This document shows positions 37,534 to 49,479 of a DNA stretch of 64,000 nucleotides, piece after piece (position 1 is the first letter of the stretch; each line of letters opens with the position of its first letter). Both the position numbers and the translations under genes were made by a program. The stretch is from Blastomyces gilchristii SLH14081 (taxonomy: Eukaryota; Ascomycota; Eurotiomycetes; Onygenales; Ajellomycetaceae): positions 6,785,361 to 6,849,360 of the forward strand of contig NW_003101682.1 of NCBI RefSeq assembly GCF_000003855.2, in the 5' to 3' direction. The notes beneath the pieces are model-generated. The model was not told the DNA's origin, did no database searches, and saw only the letters and a program-made list of their open reading frames with translations.

Positions 37534-37614
37534 CAATGAAAAGTTGATCAGACTGTTTCAATTGAGATATTTCTAAGTCTGTTTTCAATTGAAAAGTTGG
37601 TCAGACTGTTTCAA
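37534..37614 (-). repeat. Tandem repeat in LINE A leader
   Basis: Two copies of GAAAAGTTGATCAGACTGTTTCAA-type sequence begin 52 nt apart (first at about 37534-37561, second at 37586-37614), just upstream of ORF1. They differ by one A/G transition and one indel. Tandem repeats in 5' leaders are common in LINE promoters; a promoter role here is inference. Copy B is truncated before this region. Confidence 0.75.
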
Positions 37615-38196
37615 AAGAAGAATAAAAGACTTTTGTGTATAAAACACCTGATTTTTTTCACACTAGTTCAGTAACTAGATTAGATTTTTGAAGAGAATCT
37701 AATAAACTAAAATTGATTTTTGAGATAAATCAATAAAATCTTTACAATCTCTTTCTTGAGATACAGTGAGGAAAAGTATGATATCAATTGATAATAAATC
37801 AGATAATATGACAGTTTTTAAGAGAAAAACTGATAAAAAATAAATCAATTTTTTGCAGAGAAATTGATTAAAACTATTCAATTTTATTCTAAATTATTCA
37901 ATTCTCCTCACACAATAAGTGTGCAACTCAAATCAGTTAATAAAGAGTGTAAAAAAGAATTAAGTATTAATGAAAGCTCTTCAGCCACTGAAAAAGTAAT
38001 TCTTACTTAAAAGAATATGAAATTATGATAGAAAACAGCTCTGTTTTTAATTCTTTGTAAGAATATTGTGTAAAACCCAGAGAAAAACACCTTACTTTTT
38101 CAAGAGAAGTAAAAAACTATTTCTAAGATCTTTTTTTTTTTATGCATTGACTGCTGCAGAAGAATGAGATAGAAACTGCTAAGATATACACTACTA

Positions 38197-38251
38197 TATA
38201 TTCTCTATCAAGACTTTCCCTCTTCAGAGTCTTGATATTATAGAGAATATA
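38197..38251. repeat. Long hairpin near LINE A 5' end
   Basis: The left arm TATATTCTCTATCAAGACT (38197-38215) is the inverse complement of 38228-38251, apart from a 5-nt bulge in the right arm, with a 12-nt loop. A second, weaker inverted repeat lies at about 38350-38455 (TTCAATAGA against TCTATTGAA, with AAATCTAGT against ACTAGATTT). Function unknown. The hairpin lies between the LINE leader and the GC-richer fragment at 38500-38690. Confidence 0.8.
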
Positions 38252-38499
38252 AGTCTGTTTCTATATAATAATATAAATATTGTCAGTGAGATGTAGAGGA
38301 ACTGGTTATTTATATCTCAAAATAGAAGACTTTGTCAATGATTATATCAATATAGAGTTAATTCTCAAATTCAATAGAAATCTAGTGTTACTGTTCTCAA
38401 TCCCTTGCAGAATCTATTGAATATTGAGATATTAAAACTAGATTTAATATATCTCACTGTGCAGGAATCAAAGGCTCAGTCAGACCTTGAAGTATACTG

Positions 38500-38690
38500 A
38501 TTTTATAGTTGTTGATATGCTGTTGACTTGTTGTCTGCTGATTATGTATTGAATGCTGTTGCTGAGGTATCTTTTTGTATTGTTCTGCCGGGGATGAGCC
38601 AGATTGAGAGAGGTAGTACAAGAGTAGACTGACCGTGTGACCGTGTCTGGGACCAGGACCAAACTTTACAGTTGTCACGTTGCCTAAAAG
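38500..38690. repeat. Repeat fragment related to 44430-44540
   Basis: GAGGTATCTTTTTGTATT and CTGCCGGGGATG occur here and again at about 44470-44510 in the same orientation, with flanking similarity of roughly 75-80 percent whose differences are mostly transitions. The fragment ends GGGACCAGGACCAAA near 38675. Its reverse complement TTGGTCCTGGT also begins the GC island at about 44282. Both loci read similar minus-strand peptide (LAHPRQNNTKRYL and LAHPRQKNTKRYL). This is probably part of an unclassified element. Confidence 0.7.
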
Positions 38691-40221
38691 CATTACTTCT
38701 GATCATGGTTTGTGTTTATCACATTGATCTCAAATCACATTATTTCAAATATTAAAGGTTTCAGATTCACTTTTCAAATAAAAATCTAGTCTCAGATAAA
38801 GAATATGTTTGAATTCTTAGTCACATTTTTATTCTGATCTCATTATTGAGAATGGCATTAAATAAGATCATGAAATTATTTCTCACTTACATAATATCAT
38901 AACATAGTGCTCATTTGTTGAAAATTCAACAGAGAGTGTTATTAAATATCATTACTTTTCTAAATACAGATTATAATTCATATAATTTTAATTATAAAAA
39001 AAACAAAAAATATAAAAAAAAACAAAAAACAAAAAACAAAACAAACATAAGAAAAAATCATAATTAAAAAAAAAAAAGAAAAGAAAAAGAAAAAAACAAA
39101 AAATAAAAACAAAAAAAATCAAGATCACAGAGTCACAGCACTTTTAAAATACTCACTTCTCAGAGTCTTTATAATATTTATTATCAACTGTGTATTTCTC
39201 ACAGTGAGAGTAACACAGCTGTAATGAGTCATTGCCTTAATATTATCTAATAAATAATCAGTATATATCTGTATAAATGTGAATAATTAGAAAATATACA
39301 CTTAAAAAGTGTGATCAGGGTGAACTCTGCTGTCACTTGAATGACATCAAGAGCAGAATGCTGGAATCAATGATTTCTCTCATTGATTTCATGGACAAGG
39401 CACGTGAAGGTAGTCTTGAGAAATATAAGATTTCTCAACTTCTGATAAAAACAGATCTTATAGAGAGACTCTATTTTCATAATATCAGAGACTGAGTGTT
39501 ATCAAAAAGCATTACTTTCATACAATGTATATACACTTACTGCAGTGATTCACTCTCTGCACACATGACTGAGAGTTGCAGCTTTTTCATGTCACATAGC
39601 TCTTTCTGAGATACTGCTGTCAGTTTGTAATTTATACAGTCTCTCAGTTCAGCACACACTGCATGTATGCAGCTCTGTGTACTGAGGCTGTGTTGGTCAT
39701 TATGATCTGATATGATACTTACTTTTCACAAGCCATGTTTCATTTAAGAGAGGAAAGAGAGAAGACACAACTGTTATTTTATTGAGAGAGAAATGAATAA
39801 TTAGTATTATTGAATTAATTTAATTCATCTGCATTTAAAATTTAATTAGTCTATACTCTTCAATTTGAGAGTTTCTATGAGTGTTTTAATAGTTTTCATA
39901 CTAGCTTGAACTTAGTGATGAGTTGAAGAAGAAGAGAAAAGAGAGAAGAAAGAAATGAGAATAACTTATCTTTATAATATAAAAACAGAGAATTACTGCA
40001 ATCATTCTTTCTAGTAACAAAGATCTGTTTTCTGCATGTATCTCTGATATAGATTATATAATAAATGTATACAAAGAATATCAATAGTGCATGTATTGAA
40101 TGAAGATAATATTGCTATATAACACTATAGCTGTTTCTGTACATCTCTGAAAGCTGTTAATAGTTTCTTTATCTCTTTATATTTAATAAGTTAATAATAT
40201 ATTCTGATGCACTCTCTCTTT
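38691..40221. other. AT-rich spacer with A-rich tract
   Basis: RIP-type AT-rich DNA without a readable protein. An almost uninterrupted A-rich, C/G-poor tract of about 125 nt lies at 38995-39119. It may be the poly(A) end of an old plus-strand retroposon, but no matching element is readable directly upstream. Confidence 0.5.
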
Positions 40222-40303
40222 CATCATTATTATCATTATCATCATCATCATCATTATTATTATTATTATTATCATCATCATCATCATTATTATTATTATA
40301 TCA
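40222..40303. repeat. Compound (ATC/ATT)n microsatellite
   Basis: About 80 nt of alternating TCA and TTA trinucleotide blocks. The two block types differ by a single C/T transition, so a once-uniform TCA array partly converted to TTA by C-to-T change is plausible. It lies directly upstream of the hAT-like relic. Confidence 0.85.
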
Positions 40304-40339
40304 TTGCCTGTCTTCACCTCTCTCTCAATACTTATTAAA

Positions 40340-43300
40340 ATCAATCATGTCATTTCTCTTCAAATATTCTGCAGTCCTGCAGACTACCAAGGTGTGTGAG
40401 TGCCATCACAGATTGAAGAGAGAGAAGAAGAAGGTGTTCAAGTGCAGAGAGACAGATCATAAGACACATTATAATGCCTTGAAGAGACTCTGTAAGAGAG
40501 TAGAATAATAATGATTTTAAGTAACACTTCTAATAGATTTAGACTGAACTAAGTATAGAAATAATACAGATGATGCTGCCTGTGAGAGATTGAAAAAGAA
40601 GATAGTAAAGAGTCTCATACAGCAGCAGTGAGATCAGAAGAAGTCCTGAGAATGATTTAAAACCAAGATGAAGAGAGAGAGAGAGAAGAAGAGTATTACT
40701 GTAAATAAGCAGTAGCAGAAGAAGATTGAGAAGATATTAAAGTAAGAGATAAAGAAGTCAAAACTGGTAAGTTTTTTATTAAGAGATAATGATTTTTGAT
40801 AACACTTCTGTTCTCTAATTGATTAGCAGGAGCTGGCAGAGAAGAAGGGAATTGAGGTCTTGTTCAGGTCTTGAATGTGCTCTATGATTCAGAACATTGA
40901 GAAGACAGCTCTGCTCTCTAAGCATGTCAATCTGCTTACTGCTGAGATGAAACCTGAGACAGCAGATCAGAAAATGTGAGATTTTGAGGCACAGATTAAC
41001 CTGACTAAGAGGAAGCAGTGAGAACCCTTCTCTGAGAAGGCAGTGAAGAGAGATTTTGAGATGATTATCATCTCAGATAAGAAGGAGAAGAAGAAGAAGA
41101 AGAATGAGAAGTGAATTATAAAGAATGATAAGAAGAATGAGAAAGAGAAGAAAGATAATAAGTAGAAAAAGTTTTTTTCTTTTTATATTAGTTAGTTATA
41201 AGTTCATAATTATTAATAATTGAAATTAATTTTGAGTTTTTAAAAATTATTGTACAAGTTGTAATCAAGTCAGAAACAATATATATATATATATATATAT
41301 ATTTAACTATCATGATTTACAAATCACTATAATGTATAAGTATCAACATTTTTTCAACATTGATATTTATAATATTAATATATTTTTAATAATATTATCT
41401 GATAATACAATTTAGTAACACTCTCTTTCACAATATTAATATATTTCAAGAAATATGACAGAGATTAATTAAGATTATTTATTTACTTTTATATATCAAT
41501 AATATTCAATCTGAGTTAGTACTAAAATTATAACTAAGCTAAGAAATAAGATTATTTTCTTTTATATTAATTCTTCTTATACACATCAGTGATTAGTTAT
41601 TGAAAATAAATTATTATCTTTCTTAAATTATTATTATATCTTCTGAATTCACTTCTTTCACTTCTTTTACTTCTATTGAAGATTCACAAACTCTTCAAGA
41701 AATCACTGTGAATTACAAAGTCTATATTATTTATAATTCAATACAGAATGCTCTCTTTTAATTATAATAAATAATCACTTCATTCTTCACATCTGATTTC
41801 AGGTCACAAAATTTATGAAAAACTCAACATAAATATTAAGATGAACTATGAAATAATTATCAACAGATTGTATTATAGATTACTGAAGAGTCATCTCTCT
41901 GTTACAATTACTACAACTTCATTCAGAAATATTCATCATAAACTAATTATAGCTCTGAAGAAATTTTCTGACATTTGAAGTCATCAGAATACAGATAATA
42001 AAAGAAAAATAATCAGAAAATTACTACTGAGCTGATAAGTTACTCTATTAGATAATGATTTTTAATAACACTAACTTTCTAATTTAAAGAAAATCATGTG
42101 AAAATAACTCTGTATCAGTACTCTGATTTCACAACTCTTATCTAATAACTTCTGTGAATAATTACTTTGTATATATATATCTCTGAATCTTTCTCTTTAA
42201 TCAATTGAAAACCTTGAATTCTGAACACTTCTTCAAATACTTAATTCAAATCTTCATATTTCACATTGATTCTGTCTTCAGTTCAATCTCAAGACATATT
42301 ACAAAGTTAATATACAATATCTAAAATCAGAGTTGAAGAATCATTGAAGAGTATCTCTCATAGTGAATGTATAAACTAGTATAAATAATCTTATATTTAT
42401 AAGAGTTATATATTATTACATTGATAAGAACTGAACTTATTAAGAGACATTAATTGAATTTGAATCATTAATCAGTAGTTATACTGAGAATTATATGACA
42501 GAGATATTAATAACTGTGATTAAAAATAACTATTAAGATATTAGTCTCAGTCTTTTTACAATTATAACTGATAATGCTGTGAATAACTACACTATGATGA
42601 AGAGCTTGAAGTAAAAATTGACTTTGCATTTCTGAAATGATAAACAAGGTCATATTCTCTGTATTACTCATGTGGTTCAACTTATGATACAAACACTGAT
42701 AAAGAATCTTAATATTAAGAAAAAGAATAATGAGATGACTGATTCTTGAGATGTGAATGAGATGAAAGTAATTACTTAAGTAACTTTTGCATTTACTTTG
42801 TAAAAGATAATGTTTTTTAATAACACTTTTTAATATTGCTTTTTAATAACACTTTTTGATAACACTACTATTAATTTTGAATAGATTGACTAATAATTTA
42901 AATATCATAGATTTGAAACATTACTAATATAATTTGTATCTCTTCTAAATAATAACAATGATTTCATGATATTTAATAAATAAACAAATCAGTCACATCA
43001 CTGAATATGATACTGAATATTAAAATATAGTGAAGTTCAATATATAAAATGACTGTTCAGACTCTTCAATTATATCAGATAATTGATTATTGAGTATAAT
43101 ACTCTGATTGAGAAAAGATTCAGATATTAAAACTTTCTAATATGAAGTGAACTTAGTTAAAATATATGATTGATTTACTGTTTCAGTTTTATAAGATAAT
43201 AAAGACAGTCTCAATCACTTATACATCAATACTGCAGTCAGTCTGATAAGTATATAACAGTTTATTTACTCATCTTGAGAAGCAGTTAAATCACTCAAAA

Positions 43301-43900
43301 AGAAATTCAGTCTGAGATAATACTATAGCACAGGCTATTATTACTGTAAGAAATAAACTGATATATTACTACAGCAAAACTGAACAATCTTTTACAGAGT
43401 ACTATACTATAACAGCTCTACTAGATCTCTTCTATCAAGTTAATATCTACACTTCTCAAGATTGAACAGAGAAGAAATGAAACTTATATATTAAATTAAT
43501 CTGAGACTACTACAATACTAACTATCAGAGATTTGAATAAGCAGATGTTTAAAATATGAAGACAGTGAAATATAATTCTCTAGTAAGTAATAATCTTTGA
43601 TAACACTTCATATCTCATAGAACTATAATACTAACTTTGAAACAGAACTTGTATATATTGATTATAACTAAAAATCAGACAAAACTACATACTTATAAAA
43701 CTGAATTTAATCACTATCTTCAAGATAATCTGATGAATTTACATGTCAAATCAATTCTAGAGTTATGAAAAATTGTTGAGAGTATATATTCAACTATTGC
43801 ACTGATGATATATAATATTCTGATAATTTTATTGACAGAGGTGAGAATGAAGTGAAAGTTTAACTTAAGTCAAGATATTTATCACTATCACTGAGAACAA
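40340..43900 (+). pseudogene. hAT-family transposase relic with introns
   Basis: Decayed plus-strand coding sequence. The hAT diagnostic region at 42567-42730 reads TIITDNAVNNYTMM, then ILCITHVVQLMIQTLIKNLN after two in-frame stops. It matches the family pattern of T.DNA.NN.T followed by R.RC.aHv.nL. The N-terminal part (40383-40505) reads VCECHHRLKREKKKVFKC and HKTHYNALKR, which could be a zinc-binding BED-like domain. Several intron-like breaks with GTAAG-type donors and AG acceptors are visible (for example 40767-40829 and 43583-43620). Stops occur throughout, consistent with RIP. Terminal inverted repeats and the 8-bp target duplication were not found, so the limits are approximate. Confidence 0.75.
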
Positions 43901-44274
43901 TTATAAGAAGAAATAATCAAGAAACTCATGATTATAAAATATGAAATTATCAGATAGTTTAATATCTCTGATCACAGTATATCAGAGAAGTGTAGTTTTC
44001 ATGAGAAAGTGAAGAATAAACTTGTACAAGAATATATTTAGTTGTTTCATGAGTGTTATCAATAATTATTATCAAATTCTGATTATATAAGCAATCACTG
44101 AATGAACTGAATAGAACTGATTTTAATCTTCAGTCTCAGTCTTATTCTGATTTTAAAAGAATGATCATCTTTCATAGTTTATTCTGAAAAATTACTCTCA
44201 TTTCACTGTTATTGAATTAAATCTGGTCATTTTTCACATCATTTCTCTCAGAAATGGTTCATTTTCAGATTTTT

Positions 44275-44925
44275 TTAAGGCTTGGTCCTGGTGGGACTCA
44301 CGCTAAGAAATGTATGAGACCAGACCAAATGGGATCAAATGTGAAATTCATGGTCCCGCCGGCCAGTCTATACAAGGGTGAGACTTGGTGTTGAAGTCTA
44401 GATACACTGACGACAGACTGTGAAGATTGCACTTCAGAAGTGTCCGTTGGTTATGTGCTTGATATTATCGCCGAGGTATCTTTTTGTATTTTTCTGCCGG
44501 GGATGGGCCAGATTGGGAAGGGCGGTACGAGGGTGGGACTTGGCATTGGTGTTTTGGAACATCAAAGATGGACAGGGTTTTCGCGGAGGTCGCTCCTCAG
44601 ATATCTCCACAACTACAGATCGGGGATCTTCCAAAATTGAGAAGATTGGTGCATATGGCTAGGTCTCTTCACCTTACAATTTGTATGGCAATTTGGCCCG
44701 GGGTTGTGGTGTGGTAGGGGAGAATGGGGGATAATCCCACGCAGGAGTTCCGAACGACGTCTGGTTCACGTTTGGCTGGATAACTCCACCACCACATGGG
44801 GTATGCGGTCGGCGATGGGGTCAAAATGCTTGTACGATCGAGGGCTTTTCGATGGATCTATCGGCGGGTTCTTATTCGAAAAATCGAGCGAGTTCGTGGT
44901 GGAGCGGTTGTTGTCGAACAATATC
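44275..44925. other. GC-rich, unmutated island inside AT-rich block
   Basis: About 650 nt with normal GC and many CpGs, starting near TTGGTCCTGGTGGGACTCAC and ending exactly at the (TTA)n tail of LINE copy B. It contains a TATACAAGGG box-like sequence near 44377 and short open frames on both strands without a recognised domain. Part of it is similar to 38500-38690. It looks like an interrupted, more recently arrived or RIP-spared element into which LINE B inserted. Confidence 0.6.
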
Positions 44926-45302
44926 TTATTATTATTATTATTATTATTCTTCAATTATAGATGTATGCAGTCAGAGACTATGACATCTACCTGAGAACTT
45001 TTAGTTCTCAGAGTTTTTCCTATATCTGTAAAGTTAACTATTATACATTTATCAATTTCAGATATACAAAATCAGAAAATTTCAGCTCAGAATACAAAAA
45101 CTGTTTATAAATTACAGTGTTTTAACATCTTCTGATACTTTGAAATCATTTGATAATATCATGACAAAGGAAAAGAGAACACAGTCTTAAAGATAGACAT
45201 ATTAAATAGATAGATAAAAAGAAATTGAAAGAAAAAGATAAAGTAAAGAGAGACTGTAACAAAACAAATTATTAAAAGATAGTATATAGCTGTTTTAACA
45301 GA

Positions 45303-48300
45303 CTATATCTGATTGATTTCCTCCTCTTCATATTCAGATATTTCTGAATTTAGTCATTTTCTTATAGCTGCTTGAGTTTCTGATAGAAAGTCTATTAAGT
45401 ATTTAATTCCTGTCTCAGTTGAGAATAAGAATCTCATATTTAATTGATTTAGATCATACTTCTCTTTCAATCTGACTCTGAGACTATTGTATAATGCACA
45501 GTGTATTATAATATACTCAGAATTCTCATTTGTATTGCAGAATGAGCATTCTATTGAATCAAATCTATTATCAAATCTTTGTATATAAGATTTAAAATAG
45601 TCATATTCTAATTTCAGCTGTATTATAGATGAGAATATTTTCTTTTTACATTTAATTAAATAAGATTTTCACTTGAGTTTTATTTCAAATCTTGAATAAT
45701 GTATACTCTTCTTTTGTTTCTGCCAGCTTTCATTTCACTTATTTAAACAAGATTCTTTTATTTTTCTCTTTATAAAAGATCAGAATATAATTTTTTAAAC
45801 AGATCTGCTTAATTCTGAATCTTTTTTTACAGCTGAATCAGTCAATTCATTATCATGAATATTCATATGAGTAGGAACTCAGTGCAGATAAATTATCAGC
45901 TTTAATATTCTTCTCTTTTGAATTTTTAAAATGAAGTTTAAGATCAGTTTAAGATTTATTTGATCATTATAAATCTGACTATTTCTAAGTCTTTTTAAAG
46001 CAGCTTGACTATCAGAGAATATTTATACCTCTTTCAAACTATTTTCTCTTTTATAAGATTTTATTTCAATAAGTTTGAAAGCTTTCATCATTATAAATAG
46101 TTCAGTATCAAAGACTTCAGATTCACAGTCTAAATTTCACAAATCTGAGATAAAATTAATATTATCTTCAGTATAAGCAATGCCTGTATTTAATCTATTC
46201 AAATTCTCATTTTTTGAGTCATCTGAATAAATCAGAATAGAGTCTTTTATATTAATTATAGAAATTCTCTTCAAATGCTGTTCATATTCTTTCTCTCTAA
46301 ATAGTTCACTTATGTATAAGTCTATAAGAGATTCAAGCTTTTCTCTTCAGAGAGATAACTTCTCATAATCAACTTTTTCAACATTTAAAGAAGAAAATTC
46401 ATTTTGAATCAGTGAGTATAGTCTGTATAGTTAAGAAGATACTTTCTTTTAAGAATTATTTTTATTTCAATCAAGAAATCTATTTTAATTCAGTTCATTT
46501 CCAGAGTTAACTGATGAAAATGAGAAAGAGACTCTTTCTCTGATTATATAATTTGAGCTCATCTTTATAACTCTCAGAGTATAGTTTATACAGGCCTTTT
46601 CAAATCTAATAGTAGAAAGAAGAATTGAAGCTTCAATTTCCATTGCTTTAATAGAAGATAATTTAAATCCTCTCAGAATTCTTCTCAAAGCTCTGTTTTA
46701 CAGACTTTGAAAGAGTTCAGTGAAATTCTCTTAATTATTTCATCAAACTTGAACTTCATAATCAGCTACTGATGTAATACAGACTATATATAACTGTCTC
46801 ATAGCCTGAAAGAATAGATCTCTCTCTGTATTTAATAGTCTGATTATGTTATTCAATAGTCTTTCTGTCTTGACAGTTCTTTGTTAAATGTAATATTTAA
46901 AATTCAACTTGAAGTTTAATCATACTTCTAATTATTTGATATTTACACTGAGTTTAATCTCTCTATTTAAAAGAGTTAGAGATAGTTCTTTCTCATTGAA
47001 TTTTGAAAAGAAATGAATTAACTCAGTTTTATTCATATTAAATTGAATTTGATTGATATCTACTTTAACAAAGATTTTCTTTACAGCTTCTTCAATCACT
47101 TTCAAATTTTCTTTAATAGTTTTTGAGCTGTAGACTAGATCAATATCATTCATATAATTTGAAGATCACACTATTCTCATATTTCTATTTTTGAATAGAT
47201 ATGCAGTGTATGTTGTAAATAAAATAAGTAAGATTGAAGATTCTTATAATACTTCTATTTTTATCTCAGTCTTATCTTATTTTATTTCATCAAAGAAAAG
47301 TTGTATAATTCTTTTAGACATAAAACAGTTAACTCATTTTATTAGAGAAAGTGACAGTTTTAATATCTTCAAAGTCTGAATTAACTTTGACCTTGAAACA
47401 TAATCAAATGCTTCTTTTTATATTAATAAAAACTGCAGTTGAGACCAGATCTTCATGCTTTACTATTTGNNNNNNNNNNNNNNNNNNNNNNNNNNNNNNN
47501 NNNNNNNNNNNNNNNNNNNNNNNNNNNNNNNNNNNNNNNNNNNNNNNNNNNNNNNNNNNNNNNNNNNNNNNNNNNNNNNNNNNNNNNNNNNNNNNNNNNN
47601 NNNNNNNNNNNNNNNNNNNNNNNNNNNNNNNNNNNNNNNNNNNNNNNNNNNNNNNNNNNNNNNNNNNNNNNNNNNNNNNNNNNNNNNNNNNNNNNNNNNN
47701 NNNNNNNNNNNNNNNNNNNNNNNNNNNNNNNNNNNNNNNNNNNNNNNNNNNNNNNNNNNNNNNNNNNNNNNNNNNNNNNNNNNNNNNNNNNNNNNNNNNN
47801 NNNNNNNNNNNNNNNNNNNNNNNNNNNNNNNNNNNNNNNNNNNNNNNNNNNNNNNNNNNNNNNNNNNNNAGATCAGGTCATTCTCAGTCATTTCATTAAT
47901 AGAGTTAAGAAGTGATATATTCTCTTTCTCTGAATCTGAATCTGATGAGTTTGAAAGAGAGTTCTTATAAAAGCTTGATATTTTTTCTCAAAAGAGTTTG
48001 CTGTATATGATTCATTCTGAAACTCATATTCTAAGGTTGGAAGTTTTGCTACACTTCTTGTTTTAATATAGTTAAAAGCTTTAAAAACTTTCTTTTCTTA
48101 TGCTTCTTCAAGAAATTTATTTCAGCAGTCTGTTTTAGCTCTTTTAATATCTGAAAAATATTCATTTCTGACAGCTTTGAACTCTTTATCAGAAATTATA
48201 TTATTCTTTCAATCTCTTCTAGCAGTAGTCAATTGTTTTCTTTTAGATATGATATTCTCATTTCATCAAGATTTTGAATACTCAGAAGACTTTCTCTTTG

Positions 48301-49250
48301 AAATATTATCTTTAACACTTACTAGAATAATAGATGTAATGAGCTTCACTCTATTCTTAAGCATTTCATTTGAGATATCTTGATCAGGATTTCAATATAG
48401 CTCACTCTGTCTTTCAGATTTTAACAGTTTTATACTTTCTTCAACTGCCTTTCAGTCAGCTTTTTCAAAGTTAAACTGATTAGACAGAAGAGAGTTTTCA
48501 CTCATTTATTTCTTACTCAGTTCAATATTAAATTGAATAATCTCATAATCTGATTCTGATGTCTCATTTGAATTAATAAACCAGTTTACAAGTCTTTTTT
48601 TCATTAGATTTTATAATATGAAGATTAGATCTATAATAGATTTCTATTTCATGTCTTTTCTAAAGAATGTTTGTTGATCAGACTTGTTAACTAAATCTAT
48701 TGAATGCTTAAAGATTCATTCAATCAGATTATCAGCTCTTACTACTCTTTTACATTCTGAATTTTATCAGAGATGATGTGTATTGAAATCTCCTACAATT
48801 ATAGAGTTTCTTGATAAAGTTATGTTCAGAAACTCTCTATTAATTATTCAGATATTATTATTTTTCTTCAATAACTTTTCATTATAGATATTTATAAGCT
48901 GTATAGTATCAAACTTATTCTCTTTATCTATAATATCACTCATCAGAATATCAGGGTCAGACATAATATTAAATCTTAGATTAAATTAATATCTTGATCT
49001 CTTTCTTTCATAGATCACTACTCTTGACTTTATCTCAGACTTTTGAGGTATAAAGCAGTAGTAGCTTAAATGAGAAATAACATATTTTTGCTCAGTATCA
49101 AAATTCAGCTCCTGAAACAGTATAAAATTAACTTTTTATTCAAATACAATTTGAAGATAAGAATAAATACAATTTGAGTTTCCATCTACATTATTTTGAA
49201 TAAATGTGATTTTTAAAGAGTTTTGAAACTTTTTTTGTTGTTTTTATTGT
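45303..49250 (-). pseudogene. LINE B ORF2 relic
   Basis: Equivalent of copy A ORF2, ending EEINQI at 45303. YMNDIDLVYSS is present near 47153, again with Asn in the catalytic box. RNase H segments are present but carry more stops than in copy A (for example in the FSDSQAAL and DAELF regions). The gap at 47470-47869 corresponds to about 401 nt of copy A (34093-34493) covering the start of RT. Non-functional. Confidence 0.85.
47470..47869. other. Assembly gap (400 N)
   Basis: A run of 400 unknown bases within LINE copy B. The homologous interval of copy A is about 401 nt, so the gap estimate is nearly exact and probably reflects repeat collapse. Open frames spanning it are artefacts. Confidence 1.
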
Positions 49251-49479
49251 ATATTTATATTAAAAGAGAGTAGAGTAAAATCTAATCACTATTATCAGAT
49301 AGTAGATTATAATTATTCTGAAAAGTAGAAATCTCAACTGCTTGCATTATATCTAGTTTATCATCAGAGTCATTTCTCAATTCTTTAATCTTAATAAAAG
49401 TTTGAGAATTCAAATTCTGTTTACATTTAACTGAAGAAGTGAAGTTTGAAGATTTAGATAGTTAAGAGTTTCTTCTTTT

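Larger units (their letters stand above)
31547..38155 (-). mobile_element. LINE copy A (I/Tad1-like), near full length
   Basis: A non-LTR retrotransposon coding on the minus strand. Its 3' tail is a (TTA)n/(TAA)n run at 31547-31572. ORF2 (endonuclease, RT, RNase H) spans 35889-31927 and ORF1 (CCHC knuckles) spans 37523-36116. A leader with a tandem repeat precedes ORF1. The 5' end is not sharply defined; about 38155 is my estimate. It is RIP-mutated, but lightly enough that long stretches of protein remain readable. It is homologous along its whole shared length with copy B at 44926-50814. An EN of the EEP type plus a downstream RNase H places it in the I group, which includes fungal Tad1. 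Confidence 0.9.

Noticed and set aside
38500..44560. Interpretation of the two related fragments as LTRs of one element
   Set aside because: Their ends do not match, similarity covers only part, and the intervening coding sequence is hAT, not a retroelement.
47351..47970. Four long open frames of 142-182 codons around 47350-47970
   Set aside because: They are created by the 400-N gap, which contains no stops by default.
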